A stretch of 64,000 nucleotides of DNA from Eustoma russellianum. Its lineage: Eukaryota; Streptophyta; Magnoliopsida; Gentianales; Gentianaceae. This document shows, piece by piece, positions 1-12,400 of this stretch (positions within the stretch are counted from its first letter, which is position 1; each line of letters starts with the position of its first letter). A program made the position numbers and the translations under genes. The notes beneath the pieces are model-generated. The model ran no database searches and was not told where the DNA came from. It saw nothing but the letters and a program-made list of their open reading frames with translations. The stretch is from contig AP025051.1 in assembly GCA_036186865.1 (NCBI GenBank), positions 19,271,311 to 19,335,310 on the forward strand, in the 5' to 3' direction.

Positions 1-3000
1 AATTATGAGAGTTCTATTTTCACGAGTTTGCATAATTTACGACAAGGTTCCAAAAGTGTAGACGAGTATTATAAGGAGTTGGAAATTTTGTTGGAAAGGT
101 CTAACTTGCAGGAACCTGAAGAAGCCACCAAGGCTCGATTCTTACATGGTTTAAACAGGGAGATTGCGCAAAGGGTTGACCTTCAACCTTATCTCGACCT
201 CACAACCATGGTCCATATGTCTGAAAAGATTGAAACACAATTAAAGGTACGTAAATCCTCCAATTTCAATTCCAATTATCGTACTAATCAATCTTCATCA
301 AGATCTTACAGCAAGCCTTCAGGAACGGGAAGTTCACGGCCTACAGAAGGCCAAGCACGTGACCAAGGTGCATCACAAAGAATGAACAATCGTGTGCAAT
401 CCACACAAAGGAGAGATGTACGCACCCAACAAAAGGCTCCTACCGGAAATTCTTCTGATCCCTCAAACAGGTTTAGAGACATTAAATGCTATAAATGTCA
501 AGGACGTGGTCACATAGGAAAAGAGTGTCCTAATGCAAAACGAATCATGTTAATTGAAGAGACAAACAAATATGTGTCCGAGTCCGAGCATGAAAATGAG
601 TCTGAGCATGATAATGAAATTGAACCTGAAGAAGGATCTAGGCGCATTAGATGATTTTGACACTAAGGAGTTTCTTGTTGTGCGTAGAGCTTTAAATGCA
701 TATCTGAAATTAGATGATCACGAACAACATAGAGAAAACATTTTCCATATTCATTGCATGATAAATGGTAAAGTGTGCACCATGATCATTGATTCTGGTT
801 CTTGTGCGAATGTGGCTAGCATCGAATTAGTAAGAAAACTGAATTTGCCTATGACTAATCATCCGCATCCTTACAAACTTGCATGGCTAAATGATTGCGG
901 TGAAGTTAGAGTAAACAAGTTTTGATTTCTCTTAGCATTAGTAGTTACTAAGATGATGTTTTATGTGATGTCGCACCAATGCATGCTAGTCATATCTTAC
1001 TTGGTGGCAATTTGATCGACATGTGACATATGATGGTTATTTGAATCGTTATTCTTTCAAATTGAATGGCAAATTGTACAAACTGCATGCACTTCCACCA
1101 CACAAAATCCACGAGGATCATCAACGCATGTCCAAGTCTAGAGCCGATCCTAAGGAAAAAGAAGCCGAGAGAAAATTCGTGGAGTGTATGAAAAGTGAGA
1201 ACAAAAAACACGAGAGCAAGGGAAAAGAGGTAGTGCCCCTAAGTGTCAACGAGTCCAAAAAGAAGTGTGGGTATTTCGCCAAGAAAAGAGAGGTCACACG
1301 CGCACTTTATAACAACCAAACTGTCCTCATCATCATTCCAAAGTCGTGTCACCTTGCCCTAGAAGAACTCCCACCAAACTTACCTACCTCAGTTGCGTCC
1401 CTTATCCAAGAATATGAAGTTCTATTTCCCTCCGAACCACCATCCGAATTACCACCCATTAGAGGAATAGAACACCAAATCGACTTTGTCCTAGGAGCAG
1501 TGTTACCAAATCGCCCAGTCTATCGAGCCAACCCCGAAGAAACCAAAGAAATCCAAAGGCAAGTAGAGGAGCTCCTAGCTAGTGGACAAGTCCGAGAGAG
1601 CCTAAGCCCATCTGCCGTCCCAGTCATTTTAGTACCCAAAAAGGAGGGAACGTGGAGAATGTGTACCGATTGCCGAGCCATAAACAAAATCACCGTCAAG
1701 TATAGGTACCCCATACCTAGGCTAGACGATATGTTGGACATGTTGCACGGATCTAAATTCTTCACTAAAATCGACCTTAAGCAAGGGTACTTCCAGGTAT
1801 GCATTAGAGAAATGGACGAATGGAAGACTACATTCAAAACCAAGTTTGGGCTCTATGAGTGGTTAGTGATGCCCTTTGGGGTCACCAACACCCCTAGCAC
1901 CTTTATGAGTCTAATGAATGAAGTCTTACGCGCGTTCATAGGACGATTTGTCGTTGTCTATTTTGATGATATCCTAATCTATTCCCAAACCATAGAAGAT
2001 CATCTTGACCACATTAGAGCCGTTTTTGAAAAGCTTAAGCAAGAACAACTTTACGCCAACTTTAAGAAGTGCTCCTTTTGTTTAGAACACGTAGTTTTTC
2101 TAGGCTTTGTCATTTTGGCTGAGGGAGTAGAATGGATGAAAAAAAGGTTAGGTCAATTGTGGAGTGGCCTATACCTAAGAATGTAGGGGAAGTTCGCAGT
2201 TTTCATGGACTCGCAAGATTTTATAGACGCTTTGTCAAAGATTTTTCTTCCATAGCTGCCCCCCTAAACGAAATTGTGAAAAAAGATGTGCCTTTTAGGT
2301 GGGAAGAGCCACAACAACAAGCATTTGATGAACTTAAACGTAGGCTGACCCCTGCACCCATCCTTAGGCTACCAAACTTTGACGAGACCTTTGAGATCAA
2401 GTGTGATGCAAGTGGAGTGGGTATAGGCGCAGTTTTAACCCAAGGTAAGAAACCCATAGCCTATTTTAGTGAGAAATTGAAAGGAGCTTCATTGAATTAC
2501 TCTACCTACGATAAGGAACTTTACGCCTCGTGAGATCCCTACAAACTTGACAACACTATCTTCAACCCAAAGAGTTTGTGATCCACACTGACCACGAAAG
2601 CCTTAAGTATCTTAAAGGGCAGGGAAAGTTGAACAAAAGACATGCCAAATGGGTAGAGTACATAGAACAATTCCCTTACGTGATTAAGTACAAACAAGGA
2701 AAGGACAATATAGTTGCTGATGCCCTCTCTAGGAGATACACGTTAGTGACTACATTATCTTCACGCTTCTTAGGATTCGAATCACTTAAGGAATTGTACC
2801 CCAATGACCATGACTTTGGCACCATTTTCGGGCATGTAAAGAAGCACCATTTGGGAAATTTTACATACATGAGGGTTATCTTTTCAAATAACAAAAATTG
2901 TGCATTCCCCAATCATCCCTACGAGAAGCATTGACTAGAGAAGCCAATGGGGGAGGTTTAATGGGTCATTTCGGAGTGTTCAAAACCATTGAAACTCTTA

Positions 3001-4192
3001 AGGAACATTTCTATTGGCCCCACATGAGAGTAGACGTCGAGAGGTTATGTGGTAGTTGCATCACTTGCAAACAAGCCAAATCCAAGTCCCAACCACATGG
3101 CCTTTACACGCCTTTACATGTCCCTGATGCCCCTTGGATTGACATTACCATGGACTTTGTTTTAGGACTTCCTAGGTCTCGGGGAGGACGAGATAGCATT
3201 TATGTTGTGGTTGATCGATTTTCAAAAATGGCACATTTCATTGCATGTAGGAAAGTTGATGATGCCACGCATGTTGCTGATTTGTTCTTCAAAGAAATTG
3301 TTAGATTGCATGGCATGCCAGGTACAATTGTAAGTGATAGAGATACGAAATTTTTGAGTCATTTTTGGCGTGTTTTGTGGGCTAAACTTGGTACACAATT
3401 GTTGTTTTCGACCACCGCACACCCACAAACTGCTGGACAAACTGAAGTCGTTAATCGTACTCTTTCTCAACTTTTGCGTGCCATTTTGCAAAAACACATC
3501 AAACATTGGGAAGATTGTTTACCATATATCGAATTTGAATACAATAGGAGTGTCCATCACGGTACTTTGCATAGTTCATTTGAAATCGTGTATGGCTTTA
3601 ATCCCTTGTCTCCTCTCGATTTGATTCCTATTCCCGTGCATGAACGTTCTAATCTTGATGGTAAACAAAAAGCGGAAAAGATAAAGAAACTGCATGAACA
3701 AGTTAAAACACAACTTGAAAAGAAAAACAAAGCTTATGAAAGACGAGCTAACAAACACCGAAAACGAGTTGTGTTTAAACCTGGAGATTTAGTGTGGTTA
3801 CATTTGCGCAAAGAAAGATTTCTCAATGAGAGAAAGTCAAAACTGTTACCTCGAGGAGATGGACCTTTCAAAGTTATGAAACGCATAGGTGACAATGCAT
3901 ACATCCTTGAGCTTCCCGAAAGGTATGGTTCAATTTCGCATACTTTTAATGTTGCTGACCTCACCCCTTTCAACGATGATATTTTTGATTCGAGGACGAA
4001 TCCTTTTGAGGAGGGGGGATTGATGAGGATCAAGGGTCCGATGAGGATCAAGAGCCCCATCAAGAGGTCAAAGGTCCTATGACAAGAAGGAGGGCAAGAG
4101 AACTTTGTCATCAAGTTGCCACCTTCTTGTACAAGCATGTTCAAGATGAACCTAAGATCCCTTGGGTTCACTTCATTGAACCTTCACCTTGA
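1..4192 (+). pseudogene. gag-pol: gag-pol polyprotein of A#1, multiply frameshifted
   Basis: Decayed polyprotein. Visible in order: gag (1-480), CCHC zinc knuckle near 488-530 (CYKCQGRGHIGKEC), aspartic protease IIDSGS near 786, RT with YFDD near 1960, RNase H (CDASG near 2403, IHTDHES near 2580), integrase zinc region (CITCKQAK near 3058) and catalytic core (MDFVLGLP, IVSDRD, TEVVNRT), then a GPF-type C-terminal domain. Compared with A#2 it has a 1-bp insertion near 633, a 4-bp deletion near 911, a 7-bp deletion near 1003, and 1-bp deletions near 2130, 2528, 2834 and in the polypurine tract near 4014. There is also a nonsense TAA at 2889-2891. Without these it would end at the TGA at 4190-4192, inside the LTR. 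Cannot encode a working protein. Confidence 0.92.
4008..4019 (+). promoter_or_regulatory. Polypurine tract of A#1
   Basis: GAGGAGGGGGGA directly precedes the LTR start (TGATGAGG at 4021). Known role: RNase H-resistant primer for plus-strand synthesis. It lies inside the pol frame, and its G run is one base shorter than in the array copy at 14379, which shifts the last part of pol out of frame. Confidence 0.8.
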
Positions 4193-5482
4193 GCGGGTGC
4201 AAACATGAGTGTGCTTTCTTTTGAATTTTTGTCTTGTTTCTTGTGATCTTTGTTTTATGGTTTGCTTTGTAGGTAAGATAGGTAGATGGAAGATCCAAAT
4301 AAAATGGAGGCCCAAAAAGGAGGTTGTAGCCGTGTGTTACAAAAATGGGAGACAAAAGGAATGTTGTCTTGAAGAGAATATTTGTCTCCACAAAGACAAA
4401 TTCAAATGTGTCCAAGATGGAATCTCTTAATCAAATTGAAATCAAAAACATCTCCAAATATCATCCAAGAGGCCGGCCACTTTGAATCCAAAGATGAAGA
4501 CAAGGTGATGATCAAATTGAATTTAAATTCAAAGCCAAACTTGAATTTAAATTCAACCATGATTTGCATTCAAACTTCAACCAATTGGAGAGTTAAATTT
4601 CAAGATGCGTTCAGCCAAAATATCCATCCACACGCCACTTGGAAGGATAAAAAGGAGGATAGATTCCAATTCAAATTGAATCCAAGTTTGAATTCAAATT
4701 CAAACTCAATTTGAATTCAAACTTCAACCATCATTTGAATTCAATTCTAGCCAGCTTATCAACATCAAATCAGGTTTTGCAATCTCCATTCATCTTCAAT
4801 ACATGGCTGGAATAGTGGGAAAAAGATATCCAAGAGCCAAGTTCAAAGCAAGCTCAAATTCACACTCAACTTGAATTCAAATTCAACTAACTTTTGAATT
4901 CAACTTCAGGCCTCATCCCACTCATCAAATCAGCTTCTCCAAGACACCATTTTGTCCTCATACACGGCTGAACATAGAGGAAATAACATGTTGCAAGCAT
5001 TTCAAGTTTTAGCTAGAATTATCTTAGTTCTGAAATTCAAGCAAATTTCAAATTTAAACATTTGTTAGTTAGCTTTATTTGAATAGTTTCTAGCCATTTC
5101 AAGGCTGAAGGGGGGACGATTTTAAGGCCTATAAATAGAACCCTTTGGCTGACTGTAAACACAACTTTTGATGAATAAGAATTCTTGATATTTCTTTCAC
5201 TTTGTGTGAGACTTTGTTTTCTTGGTTTTGCATTAAAAACCTAGGTTAAGATCCTTCAAAGTTGAGCATTTTGAAGGTGTTGCCATTGCTTAAAGGTGCC
5301 GTCCAGGAGGGCCTTATTGGTTTGCCTGATCAACGACCATCTTGAAGTGTTGGTCTTGCTCGTTTTAATCCATACGTTTTGTTCACTAAGGAAGCAAGGG
5401 GAAGTCTTCTTCCTTATGCCTAACCCTTTGTGAAGGACGTTTGGAAGGTGGAATTGTTGGAGCCCACGAGTTGCACGCATCA
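4021..5482 (+). repeat. 3' LTR of A#1
   Basis: Begins TGATGAGGATC and ends TTGCACGCATCA, the same ends as every other family A LTR here (7512, 14393, 17258, 19386, 27218, 58803). The first 172 bp encode the end of the polyprotein (frame from 4022 to the TGA at 4190-4192). Positions about 4517-4920 hold a dense set of GAATTC and AAATTC palindromes. A TATA box (TATAAATA) is at 5130-5137. The PBS that would follow a 5' LTR is absent, as expected for a 3' LTR. Confidence 0.93.
5130..5137 (+). promoter_or_regulatory. TATA box in the A#1 LTR
   Basis: TATAAATA in the context GGCCTATAAATAGAACCC. The same element occurs at the same LTR position in the other family A LTRs except A#3. Probably the core of the LTR promoter marking the U3/R boundary. 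Confidence 0.65.
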
Positions 5483-5551
5483 AACGAAATAACATATTAC
5501 CCCAAAGTATAAATTATGAAACAAGGGGGTTGCTAAGATTTTTTCCCTAAG
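5483..5551 (+). repeat. Fragment of the B#2 5' LTR
   Basis: Short remnant between A#1 and B#1, matching B#2's 3' LTR from about 50658 (CATATTACCCCAAAGTAT and following bases). It continues on the far side of B#1 at 39370 (CTAAGACTACTCGG). The first 110 or so bases of this LTR would lie to the left of A#1, outside the window. Confidence 0.85.
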
Positions 5552-6459
5552 TGTTGTACCCCGCCTAACTTAGAACGGTATCTAGGGTTGGGATGAAGTG
5601 AGACAATAGAACGGTACCTCGAAAGAAGGATATCTTTGGCTTTACCCACGATTATTTTAAGATTAAAGGAAAATTAGCATACTACTCAAAGGGTGAATTA
5701 TGAATCAAGTAAGTTGCTGAAAATTTTTCCCTAAGAGTAATTAATTCTTCGGGTTGGAGGGTTAGGAGTATTAGGAAGAACTCTATTTTAATACAAGTAA
5801 CTAATTCTTGTTAGAATTCATGAAGAGTTATTTCAAGCATTAAGTGTCCTATTAACTAAGGATGCAAGAGGAAAAGAGAGAAAATACCATTCTTTCCCTT
5901 TTAACCGCCGGGAAGGGGAAACTTTAGCATTTAATATAGCCACTTTTGGGGTTTTGGCAATTTCAAACTTGATGGAGAATAAACCTACATGATACATGTA
6001 GATATATGTATATGGTATGGATGTATATAGATGTATAGACGTATATATATGTATACGTTATAGGTGTTGGGGTTACATTGTGAGAAGCGGCTTAAAGGAT
6101 TATAGTCTCATGAAATGTGTGCTTAAAGGATAATAATTAAGCATACATAGACACGTGTATACACATATTAAAATAGGAAAATGGGTAAGCTATGATAAGA
6201 TGAAACTGAATTAAACTTATACACATATAAGTATAATCACCCATATTTCGGTCACAAGGCCCTATTAAGTAAGTAAGTGACTTGGAGACTATTAAGGAAC
6301 CCCAAAAGCAAAATATGATTATGCATTTAAGAGAGCTTCACCCCCAACCATGGTCACTTTTGGGGTAGTCACTTTATATCATAAAAAGCAGGATCATACG
6401 ATATAACCGTGTGTGTGTGTAATTACATGCATGGCGTTGTGCCTATATATATATACATA

Positions 6460-6490
<31 letters not shown>

Positions 6491-7511
6491 GTCATACTTA
6501 CATACATATAATTCGGTATATGCCCTGATATTGACCTAAGAAATTTTAGTGACTTGGAAGGGTGTGTTTAAAGGATAATGGTTGAAGGATACCCTTTAAC
6601 TACGCATGTGTGTGCGTAGCTAAGATAGAGGAATGAGCAAGTCATGATCTTAAGTAAGATACAATAGAATTTAACTTATGCATACATATAAGTGCAATCA
6701 CTTATATTTTCGGCCGTGAGACCTTATGGAGCCAATAATGATTTTAAGACTCTTCATGCAAATCCAAAAAGGTGAAATATGATGAGGCTTTAAATGAATG
6801 CCATAATTATGTCCATGCACATGAAGGATCTATCTCTCTTCCTTCATAAGGAGGCCGCCGGATGCCCTAGCCATGAAGACTCCTTTCTCTCTCTTTATTT
6901 AACAAGGAATTTTCTAATATACTCTTAACTTGTCATTTTCCAAGGGGTTACCAAAGAGCAAGTGATTTTTTCTATTTTCCATCAAAAAAGGCTAATATAG
7001 CATGATGGAATAATTCAAAAAGGAGGGGAGTATGGGATCAACTTCATCATTAACCTTCTTTCCCCAAACCACACGGCCAAGGATTGTGCCAAGAAGAGTT
7101 AGGTCCTTCCAAGATCAAGTGGTATTAGGTAAGTAAATACTCAACTCTTCAAGGGAATTCTTACATTTTACTAGCTTGAAGCTCACCCTTTTTCTTGTTC
7201 ATGAACCGTGACCTTCAAGGTCACTAGGCTCACAAATCTTGAGCTTTTGTGGGAACACTAGTCTTAAGGGGCTTGAACACTACACAAGTTCCACTTGGTA
7301 AGTCCATCTAACCCCTCTTTAGTTCATCTTTCTCCTAAGAATATGAACTAATCTTTGTTCTCTTACCCTCGTCAAAACCGTGGGGTGCATGTGTGAAGAA
7401 AAGGAAGGCTTCACCTATTCCATACACATTTCAAGCTAAGAAGAGGAGTAAATTGAAAAGGCAAGTACACTATGCATACTCATGGCTTGAATGTGAAAGT
7501 GCATGCTTGAA
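5552..7511 (+). repeat. B#1 5' LTR, first part
   Basis: Collinear with B#1's 3' LTR from 34332, apart from a deletion of about 0.3 kb near 7060 (the 3' copy keeps 35830-36145). No credible coding sequence. Contains a TA microsatellite at about 6447-6487. Interrupted at 7511 by the family A array and continues at 18715. Confidence 0.88.
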
Positions 7512-8315
7512 TGATGAGGATCAAGGGTCCGATGAGGATCAAGGGCCCCATCAAGAGGTCAAGGGTCCTATGACAAGAAGGAGGGCAAGAGAACATTGTC
7601 ATCAAGTTGCCACCTTCTTGTACAAACATGTTCAAGATGAACCTAAGATCCCTTGGGTTCATTTCATTGAACCTTCACCTTGAGTGCAAACGTGTGTATG
7701 CCTTCTTTGTCTTGAAGTTTATCTTGTTTTCTTGTGATCTTTGTTTTATGTGTTTGCTTTGTAGGAAAATTAGGTGCATGGTAGATCCAAATAAAATGAA
7801 GGGCCAAATTGAGGAAAATAGCGTGTGTTTCAAAAAAGGAGACCAAAGGAATGTTGTCTTGAAGAGAATGTTTGTCTCCACCAAGACAAACTCAAAGGTG
7901 TCCAAGATAGAATCTCTTGATCAAATTGAAATCAAAATCATCTCCATTATCCACAAGGGGGCCGGCCATCTTACAAGTAAAAGGATGATGATCAATTGAA
8001 TTTAAATTCAAAGCCAAACTTGAATTTAAATTCAACCTTGATTTGGATTCAAGTTCCAACCAGATTGAGCCTTAAATTTCAAGATGAGTTCAGCCAAAAT
8101 AAGGATCCACCCACACGCCATTTGAAGAGAAAGAAGGAGATAGAAGATCACAATTCAAATTGAATCCAAGTTTGAATTCAAATTCAAACTCGATTTGAAT
8201 TCAAACTTCAACCATCATTTGAATTCAATCCCAGCCATCTTATCATCATCAAATCGGATTTTCTACACCTCTTTTGTTCAAGAGAAACGGCTTGAAGAAG
8301 GTTGGAAGGATAAAC
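7512..8315 (+). repeat. 5' LTR of the A array, truncated
   Basis: Begins TGATGAGGATC after TTGAA and matches the LTR at 17258 up to about 18065 (GGATAAAC). There the C element's LTR terminus abuts it. The second half of the LTR, its TATA box and the PBS are missing. The LTR-encoded polyprotein tail is open (7513-7683, ending in WVHFIEPSP). Confidence 0.9.
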
Positions 8316-9490
8316 TGATGAGCCAAATAAAGGCTAGAAAACGATTCCAAGACTTTGTCCTCTATTCCAAATTGATTTGAACCTCAGCTATGGCAAAGAA
8401 CATCACAATGACACCCCTTGAACTGTAACCGTTTGTTCTTGGCTCAATTCATACCAACACCTCTTCCTCTTTGGCATTCCAACACATCTAAAACCTCATT
8501 GAGACCCTAAGATGCTGTAAACCAAAAATGAAGTAAATACTAACAAGTTCTAGGCTATGAACTTCAAAGAAAACCGTTTAGTGGTTTAAACTTCAACTAG
8601 AAAAGTTGAGAATTCCTTAAAGGAAATTTTGATTGAAATATGTTTGAATTGTGTCGTTTGTACATTCAGCTTCCTATGCTACTTATAACAAACGAAAATT
8701 ACAAGATACAAAGTTTAAAGTACAAAGTACAAGACTAGGAATAACATGCTTGCTTTTTGAACAATTTTGGTTCCAAGAAATCTGGTTGCTTGCCGTTTCT
8801 TCCTTGCTTGTTTTCAGCCAATGTTTTGATTGGATAATGCATTGAGCAACTTGGTTTGAACTCCCTTTGATTGGTTGTAAGTTAGGCTTTGAATTTTCAA
8901 ACCAATTAAGCTTAAACCAGCCGTCCTCTTCAAAGGAGTTGATTGGATGAATCTCTGTGCAGCTTGCTTACTTGTCTTCAACTTGATTGTGATTGGTTTG
9001 AACATTTGCAAGACTTCTTCCTATTGGTTAAAGCTTTGAGCAGCTTATACATCCATGTTAACGTGAAGAACAATTCTGAATTTGACATGGGTGCTTGTCA
9101 CCTCCTTGCTTGTAAGCTACTTGCTTATCACCTCCTTGCTTGAACAAAAATTCAGGTTCTAATTGCATTTTCAAGCTAAGTACGTGTACCTGAAAGACAA
9201 GGCAATAATACAACACAAACTATCCAAAAACAAGGTTAACCAACCAACAATATTAAAAAGAACAACTAAAGATATGTACAACATGTTTTTGATACAACTA
9301 GATCAAAGCTTGTATCATATAAACCCAATGTACATCATCTTTGCTTGGTTCATCCTCTTCATGCCTATAAAGAAATGATTCAACACAATGTAACAACTTC
9401 TTAGCCATACTCCTTGTTATGGGACCTATGCGGGGCAGTGAGGTGTCATCATCAATGTTTGTATCCACAAGGTTAGGCTGTAGCTCATCA
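8316..9490 (-). repeat. 3' LTR of the C element
   Basis: On the minus strand it begins TGATGAGCTACAGCC at 9490 and ends GGCTCATCA at 8316; the same ends bound the solo LTR at 41662-43106. It is about 270 bp shorter than the solo copy because it carries fewer of the 128-bp repeats found there. Its first 193 bp encode the polyprotein tail, with a stop at 9298-9300. Confidence 0.9.
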
Positions 9491-12400
9491 TTCCCTCCCA
9501 CTTGAGAAGGATTCGTCCTCGAATCTGAATCAATACTAAATGGAGATAGGTCAGCAACATTAAAAGTTTTAGAGATAGGACCATACCTTTCTTCAGGAAG
9601 ATCGAGAACATAGGCATTATCACCAAGCCGTTTCAACACTTTGAACGGTCCATCGCCTCTCGGCTTCAATTTTGAGTCCCTTTCTTTAGGGAATCTTTCT
9701 TTCCTTAAGTGTAACCAAACAAGATCACCTGGCTCAAATATAACAACTTTATGATTCCTGTTGGCTCTATTGGCATACACTCTATTCTTAGCTTCAAGTT
9801 GTGACTTAACCTTTTCATGCAATTTTTTCACAAGTTTTGCTTTTCTTTCACCATCTAAACTAACACGTTCATGAACAGGTATGGGAACAAGATCAAGCGG
9901 GGACAAAGGGTTAAAGCCATAAACAACTTCAAAAGGAGAATGCAATGTTCCACTATGAACAACTCTATTGTATGCAAACTCAATATAAGCTAAGCAGTCT
10001 TCCCAATTCTTTAAGTTCTTTTGAATGACAACACGTAACAGTTGAGACAAAGTTCTATTAACAACTTCAGTTTGACCATCTGTTTGTGGGTGAGCAGTTG
10101 TAGAAAATAACAATTTAGTACCAAGTTTACTCCACAAAACACGCCAGAAATGACTTAGAAACTCTGTATTTCTATCACTAACAATTGTACGTGGCATGCC
10201 ATGCAATCTAACAATCTCCTTAAAGAACAAATCAGCAATATGAATAGCATCATCAACTTTCTTACATGCAATGAAATGTGCCATTTTGGAAAATCTATCA
10301 ACAACAACAAAGATGCTATCTTTACCAGTTTTGGATCGAGGCAATCCCAATACAAAGTCCATAGAAAGATCAGTCCAAGGTGAGCTTGGAACAGATAAGG
10401 GAGTGTACAATCCATGTGGTTGTGTTCTAGATTTTGCTTGTTTGCAAGTAATACATTGGTCACATACCTTATCAACATGTGCTTTCATATGCGGCTAGAA
10501 GAAATGCTCCTTAAGTGTTTCCAAAGTTTTTAACGAGCCAAAATGACCCATTAAACCTCCTCCATGAGCTTCTTTTATCAACAACTCTCTTAATGAACAC
10601 ATTGGTACACATAACTTATGTTCTTTAAACAAATAACCATCATGCAAGTAATATTTAGCAAAAGGTGAATCAATGCATGCTTGATAGATAGAACTAAAGT
10701 CATGATCAGAATGATACATCTCTTTGATAGACTCAAAACCAAACATGTTACATGAAAGAGTAGTAATCAAAGTATAGCGACGAGATAATGCATCAGCAAC
10801 AACATTTTCTTTTCCTTGCTTATACTTGATCACATAAGGGAATTGTTCAATGAATTCAACCCATTTGGCATGTCTTTTGTTCAATTTTCCTTGACCTTTT
10901 AGATACTTAAGGCTTTCATGATCAGTATGAATCACAAATTCCTTAGGTTGCAGATAATGTTGCCAAGTTTGTAAAGAACGGACAAGGGCATACAATTCTT
11001 TATCATAGGTTGAATAATTTATGGAAGCTCCTTTCGATTTCTCACTAAAGTAGGCAACAGGTTTGTTACCTTGATGCAATACAGCTCCAATGCCAACTCC
11101 ACTGGCATCATATTCAACTTCAAACATTTCATCAAAGTTGGGCAATCTCAGGATAGGTGCAGAAGTTAGGCGTTTCTTAAGTTCCTCAAAGGCTTGTTGT
11201 TGTGATTCTCCCCATTCAAAACTTACATCTTTCTTGACTAACTCATTCAAGGGTGCAGCTATGGTAGAGAAATCCTTCACAAAACGTCTATAGAAGCTAG
11301 CTAATCCATGAAAACTCCTAACATCTCCAGCAGACTTAGGGGTTGGCCACTCAGTTATGGATTTAACTTTCTCTTGGTCCATTTCAATTCCTTCAGCACT
11401 AATCACAAATCCTAAGAATGTAACCTTCTCCAGACAGAAAGAACACTTCTTGAAATTAGCATACAACTTTTCTTTCTGTAGGGTGACAAAAACAGCAATT
11501 AGATGGATAAGATGTTCACTTAGGGTTTTGGAGTAGATAAGAATGTCATCAAAGTAAACTACTACAAATTTCCCTATGAATTTCCTTAAGACCTCATTCA
11601 TTAAACTCATGAAAGTACTAGGGGCATTGGTTAAACCAAAGGGCATAACTAACCATTCGTACAATCCAAATTTAGTCTTAAAGGCAGTTTTCCATTCATC
11701 ACCTTCCCTAATTCTCACTTGGAAATAACCTTGTTTAAGATCTACTTTGCTAAAGCATCTAGACCCATGCAACATATCCAACATGTCATCCAACCTAGGA
11801 ATAGGGTATCTATACTTCACAGTGATCTTATTGATGGCTCTGCAATCAGTACACATTCTCCAAGTTCCATCTTTCTTAGGGACAATGATAACAGGAACAG
11901 CACAAGGACTCATACTCTCTTTTACTTTACCTTGGGTCAATAATTCCTCAACTTGTTTTTAGATTTCCTTAGTTTCCTCTGGATTGGCTCTATAGGCAGG
12001 TCTGTTTGGCAGAACAGCTCCTGGAATGAAATCTATTTGATGCTCAATGCCTCTTAGAGGTGGTAAACCTGGGGGATCTCCTTCAGGAAACAAGCTAGAA
12101 AATTCTTGAAGTAAAGATGCAACTTCACTTGGTAAAGTTGATGGTATTTCAGATGAAGAGAACAGAGTTTCTTTGTAAAGCAAGATATAAACAGTTTTGT
12201 TTGAATTGATAGCATGGAATACCTCACTTTGAGATGCAAAGAATGCGCTTTTCTTTAGAGATGGTTCAGCAGAAACTTTGATTTCTTTCGGTTCAATTTT
12301 AAGAGGAGAAGTTTTCAGTTGGTTTTCTTTGATGAAAATCCTTTCCAGTTCCTTTTCTTTTGGATCATTATAGCTTTTTAACATTCGTTGTTGATCCTCA

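Larger units (their letters stand above)
1..5482 (+). mobile_element. Family A gypsy element A#1 (left part outside window)
   Basis: 3' part of a Ty3/gypsy LTR retrotransposon; the window opens inside gag. Order gag, protease, RT, RNase H, integrase, then LTR at 4021-5482. That order is gypsy, since integrase follows RNase H. The gag (SVDEYYKELE) and the integrase end (LLPRGDGPFKVMKRIGDNAY) look most like plant CRM-clade chromoviruses; this clade call is from memory of the family. It ends exactly at the LTR terminus GCATCA, and from 5483 the sequence matches the family B LTR (compare near 50658), so it was inserted into B#2's 5' LTR. Its 5' LTR and left target duplication are outside the window. 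Confidence 0.9.
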
